This document shows positions 1 to 8,177 of a stretch of DNA of 55,831 nucleotides, in pieces. Origin of the DNA: Nocardioides sp. ChNu-153. Its GTDB lineage: Bacteria > Actinomycetota > Actinomycetes > Propionibacteriales > Nocardioidaceae. The stretch spans positions 268,188 through 324,018 of the forward strand of contig NZ_JADEVT010000003.1 in the NCBI RefSeq assembly GCF_030466625.1, written 5' to 3'. The notes beneath the pieces were generated by a model, which ran no database searches, was not told where the DNA came from, and saw nothing but the letters and a program-made list of their open reading frames with translations. Numbering within the stretch: position 1 is the first letter of the stretch; the number at the start of each line of letters is the position of its first letter. The position numbers and the translations under genes are program-made.

Positions 1-1
1 C

Positions 2-673
2 TCGGGCTACCGCAAGCTCGGCATCGACGGCGAGGACCTCTACTCCGGCAAGGGCGTGTCGTGGTGCGCCACCTGCGACGGGTTCTTCTTCCGCGAGCAG
101 GCCATCGCGGTCGTCGGCGGCGGTGACTCGGCCGTCGAGGAGGCCACCTTCCTCACCCGCTTCGCCTCGAAGGTGTACCTGATCCACCGCCGCGACTCGC
201 TGCGCGCCTCCGCGATCATGGCCGACCGCGCGTTCAAGGACCCGAAGCTCGAGGTGCTCTGGAACTCCGAGGTCGCCGAGATCCACGGCGGCGACAAGCT
301 GGAGAGCGTCACGCTGCGCGACACCGTGACCGGGGAGACCCGGCCGCTGGAGGTCACCGGCCTGTTCGTGGCGATCGGCCACGACCCGCGCTCGGAGTTG
401 CTCGGCGGTCAGGTCGACCTCGACGACGAGGGCTACGTGCTGGTGCGCCACCCCTCGACGGCGACGAACATCCCGGGCGTGTTCGCGGCCGGCGACCTGG
501 TGGACCACCACTACCGCCAGGCGATCACCGCGGCCGGCACCGGCTGCGCCGCGGCGCTCGACGCCGAGCGCTACATCGCCGACCTGGACCACGCCGCGGT
601 GACGCCGCAGGAGGCCCAGGACGCGGTCGCGGAGTCCGCCGCCGTCGAGACCGTGCAGACCGCCGGCCTCTGA
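2..673 (+). CDS. trxB: Thioredoxin reductase, 5'-truncated by the window edge
   Basis: This is the C-terminal two thirds of an FAD/NADPH thioredoxin reductase, which transfers electrons from NADPH to thioredoxin in the cytoplasm. The redox-active motif CATC sits about 20 codons into the visible part. It is followed by the NADPH-binding [10 protein letters not shown] segment, the HRR signature and the C-terminal FAD motif GVFAAGD. The reading frame is open from base 2, so the start lies upstream of the window. No trxA follows. The next gene is convergent and belongs to a metal/sulfur accessory region. Whether this is the housekeeping copy or one belonging to that region cannot be decided here. 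Confidence 0.94.
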   Translation, partial: SGYRKLGIDGEDLYSGKGVSWCATCDGFFFREQAIAVVGGGDSAVEEATFLTRFASKVYLIHRRDSLRASAIMADRAFKDPKLEVLWNSEVAEIHGGDKLESVTLRDTVTGETRPLEVTGLFVAIGHDPRSELLGGQVDLDDEGYVLVRHPSTATNIPGVFAAGDLVDHHYRQAITAAGTGCAAALDAERYIADLDHAAVTPQEAQDAVAESAAVETVQTAGL

Positions 674-698
674 CGGCAAACACGCGGAAACAGCGGTG

Positions 699-740
699 TC
701 TCACAGGTGAGATTCGACCAAACTGGAGCTCACATTGGTC
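699..740. terminator. Possible terminator between convergent trxB and DUF305 genes
   Basis: The palindrome TCTCACAGGTGAGA (699–712) is followed by a second dyad, GACCAA (716–721) and TTGGTC (735–740). Both lie just past the trxB stop in a 299-bp convergent gap. No T-tract follows, so this is a weak intrinsic-terminator candidate. I see no gene in the rest of the gap (741–972). Confidence 0.35.
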
Positions 741-972
741 GTTTCTGACCCACCCTGTGGTTCTCGCTCGTGGCCGGTTCAACTGGTGTGCTGCGGGTGG
801 GCAGGTTGTGAGCCGGCGGGAATGGTCGGGGGGATTTGCCGGTGGGTCCGGGCGACGGCCCGGTGGCGAGGTGCGGGGGGTGCGGCACGAATCGCGTGGG
901 GTGATCGTGCCGCACCCTTCGTTGCATCCCGGACCGGACCCTCGTGTGGTGCGGACTTGTTGCCGCTGGGGG

Positions 973-1617
973 TCAGGAGTTGAGCAGGGCCTGCATGGTC
1001 TCGATCTCGGCGGTCTGGGACGCGGTGATGTCGGCGGCGAGGTCGATGGCGGGCTGGAACTGGCCGTTGTCCTGCTCGGCTTCGGCCATCTCTACTGCGC
1101 CGGTGTGGTGCTCGATCATCATCGTCAGCCACAGCTCCTCAAATCGGGCGTCGGGTGCGGCCTCCAGGGCGCTCATGTCCTCGGCCGACATCATGCCGGG
1201 CATCTCGTGGTCCATGCCCTCCATCGAGTCCGTCGCATCGCCGGAATCGTGGTCGCTGTGGCCGCCGTTGACGTGGTCGCGCATCGTCTCCGGAACCTCC
1301 TCGCCCCAGTTGAGGAGCCAGTCGGTGAAGGTCTCGATCTCCGGGGCCTGGGCTGCCCGGATCTGTTCGGCCAGCTGGTGGACCGCGGGGTCGAGGTTGC
1401 GGCCTTCGGTGAGGTCGACCATGACGAGGGCCTGGGAGTGGTGTTGGAGCATGTCGGACGCGAATGCGATGTCGGCGTCGTTGTGCTCGGTGGTCGAGGT
1501 CTCGGAGGAGGTGTCGGCTCCTTCGTCGTCGGTGCCGCACGCTGCTGCGGTGAGGCTGAGGGACAGGCCGAGCCCGAGAACGGTGACGGCTCGACGGGTG
1601 GTGTAGCGGTTACGCAT
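973..1617 (-). CDS. DUF305 lipoprotein (copy 1)
   Basis: A 214-aa secreted protein with a Sec signal and lipobox (LTAAAC; Cys about residue 27), so it is probably anchored outside the membrane. The body is a DUF305 (ferritin-like four-helix) domain with paired His motifs MLQHHSQA and MMIEHHTGA. Between them lies a Met/His-rich stretch (EGMDHEMPGMM) of the type that binds copper. It lies 93 bp downstream of the DUF6153 gene on the same strand, probably in one transcript. A second DUF6153–DUF305 pair lies inside the transposon at 20513–21931. DUF305 proteins are commonly found with copper and silver resistance genes; direct metal binding here is inferred. Confidence 0.9.
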   Translation of the reverse strand: MRNRYTTRRAVTVLGLGLSLSLTAAACGTDDEGADTSSETSTTEHNDADIAFASDMLQHHSQALVMVDLTEGRNLDPAVHQLAEQIRAAQAPEIETFTDWLLNWGEEVPETMRDHVNGGHSDHDSGDATDSMEGMDHEMPGMMSAEDMSALEAAPDARFEELWLTMMIEHHTGAVEMAEAEQDNGQFQPAIDLAADITASQTAEIETMQALLNS

Positions 1618-1710
1618 GGAGGTTCTCCTGGTTCAGGTCTGACAGGGGGGCGGAATGTCGTCACCGCCGGCGCAGAGGAGTACCCGAGGGCCGGGGTGAT
1701 GCAACGCCTG

Positions 1711-2289
1711 TCAGCACCTGATGATCGAGAACCTCCACACCGCAGGCGGGCCCGTGCCTGTTGGTGCGACCCTGCGGGTGATCTGCCTGATGACGGCGGG
1801 GGCCAGTACCGCCCACAACCGCGGGAGCCTGCAGGCGAGAGCGCCGAGGGCGAGAAGAGCGGCGGCTGCAAGCATCGCGGCGCAGAGCATCATGACGTGT
1901 TCCGCCCCGCCGTCCCCATGTGCCCCGTGACCGGCGTCGCGGTCGGTTTGGCCGGTGGTGGGGGCGTGTGTCTCCTCTGCGTGTTGGGCGGCCATGGTGA
2001 CCTGCGACGGCCCTGGAATTGTTGTCGAGGAGGCACTGTGGTGAGTCGTGTCGAGGGCGGGTAGCAGCGCGTGCGTTGCGCTGAGGGCAGTCGTGTGCCC
2101 TGGTGGCCCGTCGATGTCCTTGGTGGTGAGGGCGTGCATGCCCAGGATTCCGAACGCGATCGCAGCGATCACCACAACAGCCAGGCGACGGCGTCGAAGC
2201 GGGGAATGGGTGTGCCGCTGAGTCAGCCGGCTCCGAACCCCGCCGGGACTAGGGCCGTGACGAAGAAGGCTTCCGCCGGCGCTCGTCAT
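1711..2289 (-). CDS. DUF6153 family membrane protein (copy 1)
   Basis: A 192-aa protein of the DUF6153 type. It has an Arg-rich N-terminus, a first membrane helix (VVVIAAIAFGILGMHAL), a long Thr/His-rich external loop containing HGAHGDGGAEHVMM, then a second helix. The start at 2289 is preferred over a longer reading because GGAGGTGAG lies directly upstream. It leads the DUF305 gene and diverges from the DUF4396 gene, with a CsoR-type palindrome between them. The family's function is unknown. The His-rich loop and its constant pairing with DUF305 suggest periplasmic metal handling. Confidence 0.8.
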   Translation of the reverse strand: MTSAGGSLLRHGPSPGGVRSRLTQRHTHSPLRRRRLAVVVIAAIAFGILGMHALTTKDIDGPPGHTTALSATHALLPALDTTHHSASSTTIPGPSQVTMAAQHAEETHAPTTGQTDRDAGHGAHGDGGAEHVMMLCAAMLAAAALLALGALACRLPRLWAVLAPAVIRQITRRVAPTGTGPPAVWRFSIIRC

Positions 2290-2340
2290 GGGGCTCACCT
2301 CCTCCACCCCGCAGTTTACGGAACCGCTCACACCGAGAGG

Positions 2341-2357
2341 ATACCCCCAGGGGGTAT
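2341..2357. promoter_or_regulatory. CsoR-family operator A
   Basis: A perfect palindrome, ATACCCCCAGGGGGTAT, lies between the divergent DUF6153–DUF305 and DUF4396 genes. The TACCCC…GGGGTA pattern is the established recognition form of CsoR-type repressors. It probably silences both directions until Cu(I) or another inducer appears. Confidence 0.8.
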
Positions 2358-2397
2358 GTAGAGTGAGGACGACTCAATCGCTGAGGTGGGAAAAGAG

Positions 2398-3093
2398 ATG
2401 AGCGAAGCGCCGCACCACCACGACCACGACGACCACCACGACCACCACGACCACCACGACCACCAGGGTGGGTCTGGGAGCTCGCGGTCGACGGCGGTCA
2501 GCGCGACCCTGCACTGCCTCACCGGGTGCGCGATCGGGGAGATCGTCGGACTGATGATCGGCACGGCGGTCGGCTTGAGCGCCGGGTGGACGATCGTGCT
2601 CGCCGTCGGTCTCGCGTTCCTGTTCGGCTACCTGCTCTCGACGCTCCCGCTGCTCAAGGCGGGCCTCGGGGTGGGGACCGCTCTCGGTGTCGTGCTCGCC
2701 GCTGACACCCTCTCGATCGCCACGATGGAGCTCGTCGACAACGCCGTCATGGCGCTCGTTCCCGGGGCGATGGACGCGGGCCTCGTCAACAGCACGTTCT
2801 GGCTCGCGATGATGTTCGCGCTCACGGTGGCGTTCTTCGCCGCGTACCCGGTCAACCGCTACCTGCTGGCGCGCGGCAAGGGACACGCCCTCACCCACCG
2901 CTATCACCACGCCGCCGGCGAGGTGACCGGCGCGCGTCGCTACATCCCCTCCCTGGAGACACCGGTGCTGGTGGGCGTCATCGCCGCCTTCATGCTCGGC
3001 GGTCTGGTCGTGTCGCTAGCCGACGAGCTGAGCACTGGGGGCGGCGCGCCCCCGCACGCGCTGCCGACGAGCGCCGCTCTGAAGCCCTTCTGA
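2398..3093 (+). CDS. His-rich DUF4396 membrane protein
   Basis: A 231-aa polytopic membrane protein. Residues about 6–23 are an almost unbroken run of His and Asp, a likely metal-sequestering tail. The DUF4396 body follows, starting at LHCLTGCAIGEIVG, with five or so hydrophobic segments and the conserved tract VELVDNAVM-like at about residues 110–120. ATG 2398 is preferred to an upstream GTG (2386) because GAGGTGGG precedes it. It lies immediately downstream of CsoR-type operator A. A metal-related transport role is likely from context, but the substrate is unknown. Confidence 0.82.
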   Translation: MSEAPHHHDHDDHHDHHDHHDHQGGSGSSRSTAVSATLHCLTGCAIGEIVGLMIGTAVGLSAGWTIVLAVGLAFLFGYLLSTLPLLKAGLGVGTALGVVLAADTLSIATMELVDNAVMALVPGAMDAGLVNSTFWLAMMFALTVAFFAAYPVNRYLLARGKGHALTHRYHHAAGEVTGARRYIPSLETPVLVGVIAAFMLGGLVVSLADELSTGGGAPPHALPTSAALKPF

Positions 3094-3105
3094 ACTGGAG
3101 ATTCG

Positions 3106-3276
3106 TCAGGACTTCCTGCTGAAGAGCCGGTTGAGCAGTCCGAATGCGGGCGCGGTCTCCTGGTGCCCGGTGCAGCGGTCCGCGCGAGGGACCCCGGTGA
3201 GGACCTGGTCTACGTGCTGGCCGCAGCCGGCCCAGGTCGTCCTGCCGCACTTCTTGCAGGTGACTGCTCGACACAT
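3106..3276 (-). CDS. Small Cys-rich zinc-ribbon-like protein
   Basis: A 56-aa protein starting MCRAVTCKKCGRTTWAGCGQ, with Cys pairs CKKC and a further WAGCGQH and RC, a probable single zinc- or metal-binding knuckle. The small conserved family 'CxxCGKTTWAGCGQHVDxVL' is widespread in actinobacteria; I know of no established function. It starts 14 bp after the MMPL stop on the same strand, so it is probably the last gene of the sulfur operon. Its stop converges on the DUF4396 gene. Confidence 0.82.
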   Translation of the reverse strand: MCRAVTCKKCGRTTWAGCGQHVDQVLTGVPRADRCTGHQETAPAFGLLNRLFSRKS

Positions 3277-3290
3277 GGTGGTCTGCGGGG

Positions 3291-5456
3291 TCAGCCGTGG
3301 GAGAACGTGATGGTGGGCAGGACGCGGCGCAGCCAGAAGGGGCTCCACCAGGCCGCGCGCCCGGTGAGGCGCAGCATCACGGGCAGCAGGACGAGCCTGA
3401 CGAGGAAGGCGTCGAGCAGCACCGCGACGCCGAGCACGACACCCATCTCCTTCGGGGGGATCGGACCGGAAAGCGCGAAGGTGAAGAACACCGCGACCAT
3501 CACCGCCCCGGCGGCGAAGATGACACGCCCGGAGCGGGCCAGCGCCTCGACCATGGCGACGTGGGCGTCGCCGGTCCGTTCGTACTGCTCCTTCGCGGAG
3601 GCCAGCAGGAACACGGTGTAGTCCATCGCGATCGCGAAGATCATCGCGAAGAAGAACACCGGTGACCACGCGTCGAGGAAGCCCTGGCTCTCGAAGCCGA
3701 GCAGGTCGGCGCCGATGCCGTCCTGGAAGACGAGCCGGGCGACCCCGAACGCGGCGGCCGTCGAGAGCAGGCTCGCGAGCGTGCCGAGCAGCGAGATCAG
3801 CGGCGCCTGCAGCGCCACGAGCAGCAGGAGGAAGCCGAGCACCAGGACGACGCCGATCACGAGCGGAGTGGACTCGTCCAGCTGCGCCTTCAGATCGAGG
3901 TTCTCCACCGGCGCCCCGCCCACGAGCGCGCTGTCGGGCAGGTCGGCGCGGAGCCGGTCGACCGTCTCGCCGAGCCCGGGGTCGGACGGGTCGACGGTGG
4001 GCACCGCCTGGAGGAGCACGAGCCCGCTGTCGTCGCTCGCCGGCATCGGCGGGAGCGCGGCGGAGATCCCGGCGTCGTCCGCGAGCACGGCGGACGCGGC
4101 GTCGGCGTCCGCGGCGTCGGCGACGACCTGCAGCGTCCCGGGCGCGCCTTCGCCGAAGGCGTCCTGCACGACGTCGTACCCGGCACGGGCGCTGGCGTCC
4201 TCGGGCAGCACCTTGATGGAGGGCATCGCCGTCGTGAGCCCCACGATCGGCGCAGCGAGCGCGAGCAGCACCACCGTGGCCGTCGCGCCCCAGAGGAGCG
4301 GGCGTCTCCAGAGCCGCTCGCCCCAGGCGGCGAACCTCGCGGAGCGGTGCTCCCCGGCGCCGAGGCGGGGCAGGGACAGCTTGTCGATGCGGTGGTCGAG
4401 CTTGGTGAGCACCAGGGGCAGCAGGGTGAGGGTGGCGCCCAGGATGAACACGACCGCGATCATGATGCCGCCGGCCATCGAGCGGAACGACGGTGACGGC
4501 ACGAGCATCACCGCCGACAACGAGACGAGCACGGTGACCCCGGAGAGCAGGACGGCCTTGCCGGCGGTGTCCATGGTCTCGGCGACCGCCCCGCGCACCG
4601 AGCTGCCGGAGGCCGCGCGCGTGGCGCGGTAGCGGGCGACGAGGAAGAGGGCGTAGTCGATGCCCAGGGCGAGGGCGAACATCATGGCGAAGTTCATCGC
4701 CCAGATCGACACCGGCACGAGCTCGTTGACGAGCACCAGGGAGCCGGCCGAGGCGATGAGGCCGGCGAGGGTGAGCATCAACGGGAGACCGGCGGCGACG
4801 AGCGCACCGAAGGCGATCACGAGGATCACCATCGTGACCGGCCACGAGATCATCTCCGACGTCAGCATCGCCTCGAGGTTGGCCTCGTTGAAGTCCGACC
4901 AGAGCAGCGACGAACCGGTGGGTTTCACCTCCACGCCGTCGACGGAGAGCGCCTGCAGGTCGTCCTTGAGGTCGGTCGCGACCCGCACCATCTCGTTGGT
5001 GTCGACCCCGGCCCCGGCCAGGACGATCGCGGTGCTGCCGTCCTCGCTCAGCGTCGCTCCGGGCATCGGGGCGACGACGTCGGCGATGCGGGGCTCGGCC
5101 TCGAGCACCCGGGTCACCTCGTCGAGCACCGCGGCGCCGGCACCCTCGGTGACCGCACCCTCCTCGGCGCGCACGACGACCTGGATGGCCGAGGAGGCGT
5201 TGCCCCCGAAGCTCGCGCGGGCCAGCTCACGGGCGGCGACCGACTCGGAGCCGTCGGCCTGCCAGCCCGCGCCCGAGAGGTTGTGCTCGACCTGCGGGGC
5301 GAAGGCCCCGAGGCCGATGACGAGCAGGAGCCACACCCCGGTGACGATCCGGGCGTGGTCGGTGACCCAGACGCCGAGGCGTCCGAGGGGTCCGGGGCGG
5401 GGGCCCGGGGGGACGTCCGAGGCCTGGGAGGGGTGCTCGTGGGCGGTCGTGCTCAT
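3291..5456 (-). CDS. MMPL-family RND-type transporter
   Basis: A 721-aa inner-membrane transporter with the MMPL twofold layout: a membrane helix near residue 40, a large external loop, a six-helix bundle, a second external loop, and a second bundle with the sequence AIAMDYTVFLL. The matching first-half motif is ALALGIDYALFLVARYR. These Asp-Tyr pairs are the proton-relay residues of the family. The frame stays open upstream; I chose ATG 5456 because the protein from there has the expected cytosolic N-terminus and the upstream TauE gene ends 35 bp away. MMPL proteins usually export lipids or act in drug and stress export. Its presence in a persulfide/sulfite operon is unusual and the substrate is unknown. 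Confidence 0.92.
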   Translation of the reverse strand: MSTTAHEHPSQASDVPPGPRPGPLGRLGVWVTDHARIVTGVWLLLVIGLGAFAPQVEHNLSGAGWQADGSESVAARELARASFGGNASSAIQVVVRAEEGAVTEGAGAAVLDEVTRVLEAEPRIADVVAPMPGATLSEDGSTAIVLAGAGVDTNEMVRVATDLKDDLQALSVDGVEVKPTGSSLLWSDFNEANLEAMLTSEMISWPVTMVILVIAFGALVAAGLPLMLTLAGLIASAGSLVLVNELVPVSIWAMNFAMMFALALGIDYALFLVARYRATRAASGSSVRGAVAETMDTAGKAVLLSGVTVLVSLSAVMLVPSPSFRSMAGGIMIAVVFILGATLTLLPLVLTKLDHRIDKLSLPRLGAGEHRSARFAAWGERLWRRPLLWGATATVVLLALAAPIVGLTTAMPSIKVLPEDASARAGYDVVQDAFGEGAPGTLQVVADAADADAASAVLADDAGISAALPPMPASDDSGLVLLQAVPTVDPSDPGLGETVDRLRADLPDSALVGGAPVENLDLKAQLDESTPLVIGVVLVLGFLLLLVALQAPLISLLGTLASLLSTAAAFGVARLVFQDGIGADLLGFESQGFLDAWSPVFFFAMIFAIAMDYTVFLLASAKEQYERTGDAHVAMVEALARSGRVIFAAGAVMVAVFFTFALSGPIPPKEMGVVLGVAVLLDAFLVRLVLLPVMLRLTGRAAWWSPFWLRRVLPTITFSHG

Positions 5457-5491
5457 GGAGGGTCCGTTCTGGTGAGGGTGAGCAGGAGTGG

Positions 5492-6310
5492 TCAGACGAG
5501 GGCGGGCAGGGCCCGGGCCGCGGTGTAGCCCGCGATGGCGAGGACGAGGACGGTGAACCCGGCCGAGAGCCGACGGGGATCGACCCGGCCGGCGAGCCGG
5601 GCTCCGGCGACGGCGGCCAGCGCGGAGCTGAGGGTGAGCACCAGCACGACGCCCCAGTCCGGCGAGGTGCCGACCCCCGCCCGGGTCGCCAGGGCGGTCG
5701 CACTGGTGATCGTGATGACCACGAGCGACGTGCCGGCGGCGTACGGGAGCGGCAGGCCGAGGGCGAGCAGCAGCGCGGGTACGACGAGAAACCCGCCCCC
5801 GACGCCGAGGAAGCCGGTGAGCAGCCCCACCAGGGTGGCGGTGACCGCCACCTTGATCGCCCGCGGGCAGGCACAGGCGAAGGTCGGGCTGAAGGTGAGG
5901 ATCGGGTCGTCCAGGGCGGGTCGCGCCGCGTGCGCGGGGCCGGCGGGCTGCCGCACCAGTCGCCACGCCATGAGCGTGCCGACCAGGAGCATCAGGGCCG
6001 CGAACGCGGCGAGCAGCGCGGCCTCGTCGACGAGGGCGGCCACCCTGGCCCCGACCACGGCGCCGCCGACGGCGACCGCCCCGAAGGTCGTGCCGCGGGC
6101 GAGCAGGACGTTGCCGGAGCGCCGAGCGGCCACGGCGCCCACGAGCGCGGTCACCCCGACCACGACCAGCGAGCCGGTCGTCGCCTGCGCGGGTGACTGG
6201 TCGAGCAGGAACATGAGCACCGGCACGGCGAGGATCGAGCCACCGCTGCCGAGCGCGCCCAGGCCCAGCCCGATCAGTACCCCGGCCACGACGGCCACGA
6301 GGAAAGTCAC
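5492..6310 (-). CDS. TauE/SafE-family sulfite/sulfonate exporter
   Basis: A 272-aa membrane protein of the TauE/SafE family. It has two homologous halves with Gly-rich motifs GALGSGGSILAVPVL and GFLGVGGGFLVVPALL, and about eight helices. The GTG start at 6310 overlaps the stop of the MBL–rhodanese gene by 4 bp, implying translational coupling. In persulfide operons this exporter is thought to remove the sulfite made by persulfide dioxygenase, which fits its neighbours. Specificity for sulfite is inferred. Confidence 0.9.
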   Translation of the reverse strand: MTFLVAVVAGVLIGLGLGALGSGGSILAVPVLMFLLDQSPAQATTGSLVVVGVTALVGAVAARRSGNVLLARGTTFGAVAVGGAVVGARVAALVDEAALLAAFAALMLLVGTLMAWRLVRQPAGPAHAARPALDDPILTFSPTFACACPRAIKVAVTATLVGLLTGFLGVGGGFLVVPALLLALGLPLPYAAGTSLVVITITSATALATRAGVGTSPDWGVVLVLTLSSALAAVAGARLAGRVDPRRLSAGFTVLVLAIAGYTAARALPALV

Positions 6311-7710
6311 GTCGCGGGGCCCACGAGGTGCAGCCCGACCGCCTCGGCATGGTCGAAGGTGTCGTCGACGGCGACGGTGATGCGGCCGCGGGCGTCGAGC
6401 ATCGAGGCGGCGACCGACGCTCGGTAGCCGCCGGCGCAGTGCACCCACACCTCACCGGCCGGCACCTCGTCGAGGCGGCCCCACAGCTCGTGGAGCGGGA
6501 TGTTCACGGCACCCCTAATCGCCGCGGCGTCGTGCTCGTCGGCGCGGCGCACGTCGAGCACGACCACCTCGCGGTGGTGGCGCACCTGCGCGAGGTCGGC
6601 GAAGGTGCCCGTCGCGAAACCGGCCGGCGCGTCGCCTGCGGCGACCCAGTCCGCGGGCCCACCGGTCGCGTGGGCAGCCGGACGGTCGATGCCGATGCGG
6701 ACCAGTTCGCGCTGCGCGTCGCTGACCTGCGCGGCGCTCTCCCCGAGGAGGGTGAGCGGGGTGCCCCACGGGATCAGCCAGCCGAGGTACGTCGCGAAGC
6801 CGCCGTCGAGGCCGAAGTTCAGGGCGCCCCGGGCATGCCCGGCAGCGAACGCGGTGCGGTGGCGCAGGTCGACGACCCACTCGCCGCCCTCGATGCGGCG
6901 CCGCAGCTCCTCGGCGTCGGCCCGCGCCGGAGCGCTCAGGTCCGGCGCCGAGGGCCCGGCCGCGTTGGCGGGTGCCATGTGGGCGTAGTACGCCGGCCAG
7001 GGGCCCAGCCCGGCGAGGAGCTCGCGGACGTAGCTCTCCTCGTCCTGCGTCAGCGCGGGATTGGTCGTCCGCTCGCGGCCGATGGTCGAGGACGTGGCGT
7101 CGGACTGGGTCGCGGAGCAGAACGACCCGAAACCGTGGGTCGGGAACACCTCGGCCGAGTCGGGCAGCAGCGTGGCCAGCCGGTGCGCGGAGGCGTGCTG
7201 GTGACGCACCAGGGCGTCGGTGTGCTCGTCGCCGAGCAGGTCGGGGCGTCCCGTGGCGCCGAAGAGCAGCGACCCGCCGGAGAACACGCCCACCTCGGTG
7301 TCGGGCCGGTCGTCGTCGCGGACCTCGCGGAGTGCGTAGGACACGTGGTGGAAGGTGTGCCCGGGCGTGGCCAGCACCGTCAGCACCATCCGGCGGCCGA
7401 CCCGGATCTCGTCACCGTCCACCACGGGCACGCGCTCGAACGACACCTCCTCGGCGCCGTTGACGACGTACGACGCCCCGGTGGCGGACGCCAGGGCGAG
7501 GCCGCCCGTGACGTAGTCGTTGTGGAGGTGCGTCTCCAGGACGTGGGTGAGCCGCACCCCGTGCTCGTCGAGCAGCGCGAGTACACGGTCGATGTCGCGC
7601 TGGGGGTCGACGACGAACGCCGACTCACCGTCGTGCACGAGGTAGCTGCGATCGCCCAGCGTCGGGGTCTCGACGGGGACGATGGTGAGGGCGGTGAGCG
7701 CGGTGGTCAC
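6307..7710 (-). CDS. MBL-fold hydrolase fused to two rhodanese domains (persulfide dioxygenase-like)
   Basis: A 467-aa cytoplasmic fusion. Residues about 10–230 form a metallo-beta-lactamase domain with ETHLHNDYVTGG, GHTFHHVSY and PTHGFGSFC, the metal-site segments of the ETHE1/persulfide dioxygenase branch. Residues about 265–350 form a first rhodanese domain without an active Cys. Residues about 370–460 form a second with the active loop VHCAGGYRAS. Persulfide dioxygenases oxidise glutathione-type persulfides to sulfite and rhodaneses pass sulfane sulfur between thiols, so the fusion would couple both steps. The usual HxHxDH has Tyr instead of the last His. The start overlaps the stop of the rhodanese gene by 4 bp. 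Confidence 0.9.
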   Translation of the reverse strand: MTTALTALTIVPVETPTLGDRSYLVHDGESAFVVDPQRDIDRVLALLDEHGVRLTHVLETHLHNDYVTGGLALASATGASYVVNGAEEVSFERVPVVDGDEIRVGRRMVLTVLATPGHTFHHVSYALREVRDDDRPDTEVGVFSGGSLLFGATGRPDLLGDEHTDALVRHQHASAHRLATLLPDSAEVFPTHGFGSFCSATQSDATSSTIGRERTTNPALTQDEESYVRELLAGLGPWPAYYAHMAPANAAGPSAPDLSAPARADAEELRRRIEGGEWVVDLRHRTAFAAGHARGALNFGLDGGFATYLGWLIPWGTPLTLLGESAAQVSDAQRELVRIGIDRPAAHATGGPADWVAAGDAPAGFATGTFADLAQVRHHREVVVLDVRRADEHDAAAIRGAVNIPLHELWGRLDEVPAGEVWVHCAGGYRASVAASMLDARGRITVAVDDTFDHAEAVGLHLVGPAT

Positions 7711-8030
7711 GTCTCCACCGCCCGGGATCCGCGGGCCAGCGGTCGCCCCGACCGCGCCCAGGCGCTGGTGCCGCCGCGCACGTTCACGGCGTCGAACCCC
7801 AGTGCAGTCAGCATCTCGACCACCGCCGCACTGCGGTTGCCCGAGGCGCAGACGACGTGGATCCGCGCGTCACGGTCGAGCTCGTCGATCCGGTCTGCGA
7901 GGCGGCCCATTCGAATGTGGTGGGCGCCCGGCACGTGGCCCTCGGCGTACTCGGCCGGCTCACGCACGTCGACGACCCTGGCGCCGCGCTCGATCGCTGC
8001 GGAGAGCTGCTCGACTTCGATCTCCTGCAT
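7707..8030 (-). CDS. Single-domain rhodanese sulfurtransferase
   Basis: A 107-aa rhodanese domain with the CH2A-type VVDVREPAEYAEGHVPGA segment and the active loop CASGNRS, whose Cys forms the persulfide intermediate. It is the first gene of the leftward operon (rhodanese, MBL–rhodanese, TauE, MMPL, Cys-rich protein). AAGGAA precedes ATG 8030. The promoter lies in the CsoR-type operator pair at 8056–8103 shared with the DUF302–csoR genes. Its likely role is sulfane-sulfur transfer. Confidence 0.92.
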   Translation of the reverse strand: MQEIEVEQLSAAIERGARVVDVREPAEYAEGHVPGAHHIRMGRLADRIDELDRDARIHVVCASGNRSAAVVEMLTALGFDAVNVRGGTSAWARSGRPLARGSRAVET

Positions 8031-8055
8031 GGGTCTTCATTCCTTTCAGTCTCGG

Positions 8056-8071
8056 AACCCCCTGGGGGGTT
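8056..8071. promoter_or_regulatory. CsoR/CstR-type operator C1
   Basis: AACCCCCTGGGGGGTT lies in the divergent promoter between the rhodanese operon and DUF302–csoR. It is the exact reverse complement of operator C2 (8088–8103). A tetrameric repressor encoded by the adjacent gene (8591–8863) is the natural ligand. Confidence 0.82.
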
Positions 8072-8087
8072 AATCGGAACCTAACAG

Positions 8088-8103
8088 AACCCCCCAGGGG
8101 GTT
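8088..8103. promoter_or_regulatory. CsoR/CstR-type operator C2
   Basis: AACCCCCCAGGGGGTT is the inverted copy of C1, 32 bp away start to start (about three helical turns), so both sites lie on the same face of the DNA. It is 74 bp upstream of the DUF302 start. Confidence 0.82.
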
Positions 8104-8177
8104 GTACAGTCAGAGTGGACGACGCCCCAGGGACCTCTTCGGCCCCACGCCCTTCACCGACGAAAGGCAGGACCCCA

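Noticed and set aside
756..800. TGTGGTTCTCGCTCGTGGCCGGTTC resembles the transposon ends, and CGTTTCTGACCC just before it also precedes the end at 22279
   Set aside because: The conserved blocks are not in ungapped register, unlike the four accepted ends, and the shared 12-mer is short.
757..2064. A 435-codon plus-strand frame
   Set aside because: It is antisense to the well-supported DUF305 and DUF6153 genes and shows no domain; typical high-GC shadow.
3291..6455. A single 1054-residue transporter
   Set aside because: The first 333 codons are a shadow of the TauE and MBL genes. The MMPL protein starts at 5456.
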